From an uncultured Saprospiraceae bacterium (lineage in GTDB: Bacteria; Bacteroidota; Bacteroidia; Chitinophagales; Saprospiraceae), in NCBI GenBank assembly GCA_938044055.1, contig CALIQO010000318.1, forward strand, positions 1-8,473: a stretch of DNA of 8,473 nt, written 5' to 3'. The notes below the pieces were generated by a model. That model searched no databases. It was not told where the DNA came from and saw only the letters and a program-made list of their open reading frames with translations. Numbering within the stretch: the stretch's first letter is position 1; each line of letters starts with the position of its first letter. Shown piece after piece: positions 6,266 to 8,473 of this stretch. A program made the position numbers and the translations under genes.

Positions 6266-8473
6266 ATGAATAGAACCTGGCTTACCACTGTTTCCTTTAT
6301 TGTTCTTATTAATGTGTCTTATAGTCAAGAGCGTATATTGAATGTAGACGAAGGATTGGTCTCTGTTAATTCCGCTATAAATCACTTGTCTAATGACTTG
6401 TTACTGAAAGAGCATTTTAACCTTAAGGACATTAACACCCTCCTACCCTTACACACAAGAAAAGATCAACTGAACCATGAGCACGTTTCATTCAAGCAGA
6501 TGTATCGTGGTTATGCAGTAGAAAACCACATCATAAAGTTGCACAGAGAACCTTCTGGTAGAGCTCGCGTATCTGGAACAGTGATGGATATAAAGCAGAT
6601 ATCCTTAAATGTAAATATTTCTGAATCTGAAGCAAGAAACCTGGCAGAAGGATCTCTTTCTAACAAGAGCTATTACCCTCCAGAAGAATTAAACAAATCA
6701 GAACTGGTTATCTATCAATCTGCTTTAGAGAAAACATTACCCTCATTATGTTATAAAGTTGATGTTTATGGGCTCTACCCTCTCAAGCGAGCGGATATAT
6801 ATGTGGATGCGCAGAGTGGTAGAATCATGGGTCACAACGACAAGATTCACCATACACAGGTTCCATCAAGTGGGAAGAGTTACTTCAATGGAGAAGTCGG
6901 TTTTACCTCTACTAGAAAGAATGGTATGTACTACTTAGAGTCTGAAAAATCAGGGACAAAAATTAAAACGATGGACCTCAGCAACTCAGAGGATTATGGT
7001 TCAGCTACTGCTATCAGCAGTCAGAGCAACTACTTCGATGAGAAGCCTGTTGGCGTTCAAGTTCAATGGGGCATCGAGTCTGTATTCGATTACTTTTTAG
7101 AAAAGCATGGACAGCATTCTTATGACAATGAAGGATCAGATGTAGATGCTTTCGTACACTATGGAACAGATTTCAACAACGCATTCTGGGACGGTACTCG
7201 ACTTACTTTTGGTGATGGTGATAAAGAAACCTATGATGCCATTGCATCCTTAGATATTATCGCACATGAGTTCAGTCATGGAATCATACAATTCTCGTCT
7301 AATCTAGTTTATTCCTATGAAAGTGGTGCGCTCAATGAATCGTTCGCAGACATATTTGCGGAAGCAGTAGAATACTATGTAACTGGAGAAGTAGACTGGG
7401 AAATAGGTAGAAACATATACATGAAAAAACACAGGGCCTTAAGGTCGCTGGAGGACCCCATTAAGTATAGCAATCCAGATACCTACTTCGGAGATTACTG
7501 GTTAGCAACATCTGCTGACCATGGCGGAGTGCACATAAACAGTGGTGTCCAGAACAAGTGGTTCTACTTATTATCTGAAGGCGGACACGATGTTAATGAC
7601 AATGATGAAACCTACTTCGTAGAAGGTATAGGAATTGAAAAAGCAGCTTCTATAGCTTATAGAAATCTGACCACTTATCTGTTCCCGACTGCCAGTTACA
7701 ACCATGCCCATCGGGGAGCCATACAATCAGCGATAGACTTGTATGGTGAAGGATCACCAGAGCACATAGCTACTCAGAATGCATGGCATGCTGTAGGTAT
7801 CGGTAAGCCTTATGAAACCAGTCCTTGTTTTCAAGACAGCCTTACTATAACCATAGAATTCGACAATTACCCAGATGAAACATCCTGGGTGCTTAAACAA
7901 GGGAATGATACAATACAGGTTAACCCTAGCTACGAAAACGAGACAAAAAGAACAACCATCGAGCACACTTATTTTCTAGAAGATGGAGACTATAACTTCG
8001 TTATATCAGATGAATATGGTGATGGCATCTGCTGTAATTATGGCAATGGAAGATACAGATTATCAAGTGGTGGAAAATTCATATACCAAGGTGGGTATTT
8101 CTCCTTAAGTGATAGTGTATATTTCTGTATCGGCGCAAGTTTAGACACCATTCCTCCGACCCTCAGTACCCTTGAAGTAAAAGAAATAGATATGTTTTCT
8201 GCTATTGCAGAATGGTCTCCCGCTGTAGATGAAGACAGTATTATCGTATATGAGGTCTTCCTAAATGATGAAATGATTTCAGTAACGACCGATACTTCAT
8301 ATACGTTATCTGGGCTAGATGAAAATACCGAGTACAAGATCGCCATCATTGCACTTGACCAAAGCGGTAATGTATCCGATACATTAGAAGAAAAATTTAA
8401 AACGCTAGAATTCATAGATGATATTCCGCCCTCGGCACCTACAGATCTTACGATAACAGACATTACTACTGTC
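6266..8473 (+). CDS. Secreted M4 (thermolysin family) metalloprotease with Cys-rich and FnIII modules, 3' end outside window
   Basis: An ATG at 6266 opens a frame of 736 codons with no stop up to the window end. Residues 1-20 are a signal peptide (SFIVLINVSYS, then QE). A propeptide follows with an FTP-type motif at about 67-90 (HVSFKQMYRGYAV) and a PepSY-like part to about 195. The peptidase spans about 199-512: HEFSH at 334-338 gives zinc ligands His334 and His338 and catalytic Glu335; Glu358 in GALNESFADIF is the third ligand; Asp418 and His423 lie in DHGGVHINSG. The spacings of 24 and 89 residues from the first His equal those of thermolysin (142, 166, 231), and Tyr349 matches its Tyr157, so it should be an active endopeptidase. 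Residues about 521-624 form an accessory domain with Cys521, Cys589, Cys590 (GDGICCNYGNG) and Cys621. Residues 629-715 are a fibronectin type III repeat, and a second starts at about 718. A type IX sorting tail probably lies beyond the window, which is inference. It is separated from the upstream operon by about 210 bp and so is probably transcribed on its own. Confidence 0.93.
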   Translation, partial: MNRTWLTTVSFIVLINVSYSQERILNVDEGLVSVNSAINHLSNDLLLKEHFNLKDINTLLPLHTRKDQLNHEHVSFKQMYRGYAVENHIIKLHREPSGRARVSGTVMDIKQISLNVNISESEARNLAEGSLSNKSYYPPEELNKSELVIYQSALEKTLPSLCYKVDVYGLYPLKRADIYVDAQSGRIMGHNDKIHHTQVPSSGKSYFNGEVGFTSTRKNGMYYLESEKSGTKIKTMDLSNSEDYGSATAISSQSNYFDEKPVGVQVQWGIESVFDYFLEKHGQHSYDNEGSDVDAFVHYGTDFNNAFWDGTRLTFGDGDKETYDAIASLDIIAHEFSHGIIQFSSNLVYSYESGALNESFADIFAEAVEYYVTGEVDWEIGRNIYMKKHRALRSLEDPIKYSNPDTYFGDYWLATSADHGGVHINSGVQNKWFYLLSEGGHDVNDNDETYFVEGIGIEKAASIAYRNLTTYLFPTASYNHAHRGAIQSAIDLYGEGSPEHIATQNAWHAVGIGKPYETSPCFQDSLTITIEFDNYPDETSWVLKQGNDTIQVNPSYENETKRTTIEHTYFLEDGDYNFVISDEYGDGICCNYGNGRYRLSSGGKFIYQGGYFSLSDSVYFCIGASLDTIPPTLSTLEVKEIDMFSAIAEWSPAVDEDSIIVYEVFLNDEMISVTTDTSYTLSGLDENTEYKIAIIALDQSGNVSDTLEEKFKTLEFIDDIPPSAPTDLTITDITTV

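Noticed and set aside
8038..8463. Antisense 141-codon open frame at the right edge
   Set aside because: Lies opposite the accessory and FnIII domains of the M4 protease, whose plus frame is continuous; the antisense translation is Ser/Leu/Ile-rich without motifs.
1..8473. CRISPR array, tRNA/rRNA, insertion sequence, phage or toxin-antitoxin content
   Set aside because: No regularly spaced repeats, transposase or integrase motifs, terminal inverted repeats, structural RNA signatures or small toxin/antitoxin gene pair seen on reading both strands.

Overview
The window looks like chromosomal DNA from a Bacteroidota bacterium, most likely a free-living (perhaps marine) member of the Flavobacteriia, Cytophagia or Saprospiria. 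The reasons are the AT-leaning sequence, the lack of clear Shine-Dalgarno sites, a short C4 zinc-ribbon family that I recall as typical of this phylum, an M14 peptidase with a glutamine-amidotransferase-like tail, and a thermolysin-type protease followed by modular beta domains as in type IX secretion cargo. The phylum is an inference from protein families; I did not identify a species.

Layout, left to right. Bases 1-84 appear to be the last 27 codons of a plus-strand gene I do not recognise. It converges on a minus-strand trans-prenyltransferase gene (209-1186) whose active-site motifs suggest a short-chain (about C15-C20) prenyl diphosphate product. Only about 27 bp separate its TTG start from the ATG of a plus-strand lipoprotein amidohydrolase of the YtcJ/NfdA type (1214-2998). 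That gene is followed without a gap by a 124-residue C4 zinc-ribbon protein (2998-3372, 1-bp overlap). This is followed by an 897-residue exported M14 zinc carboxypeptidase-like protein (3362-6055, 11-bp overlap from the first ATG). These three genes almost certainly share one transcript. A spacer of about 210 bp (6056-6265) with several short inverted and direct repeats follows. After it comes a gene for a secreted M4 (thermolysin family) metalloprotease, which begins at 6266 and stays open through the window end at 8473. Its C-terminal part is therefore missing.

Functional picture. Three of the five substantial genes encode exported metal-dependent hydrolases: a lipoprotein amidohydrolase, an M14 peptidase and an M4 endopeptidase. 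This fits scavenging of peptides and amide compounds outside the cytoplasm. The small zinc-ribbon protein has no export signal and is presumably cytoplasmic; why it is tied by overlap to two exported hydrolases is not explained. The prenyltransferase is a housekeeping or isoprenoid-pathway gene on the opposite strand. I see no tRNA, rRNA, CRISPR array, insertion sequence or phage gene. I also see no strong case for a new multi-gene system; the best leads are the zinc-ribbon coupling and the Cys-rich accessory domain of the M4 protease.
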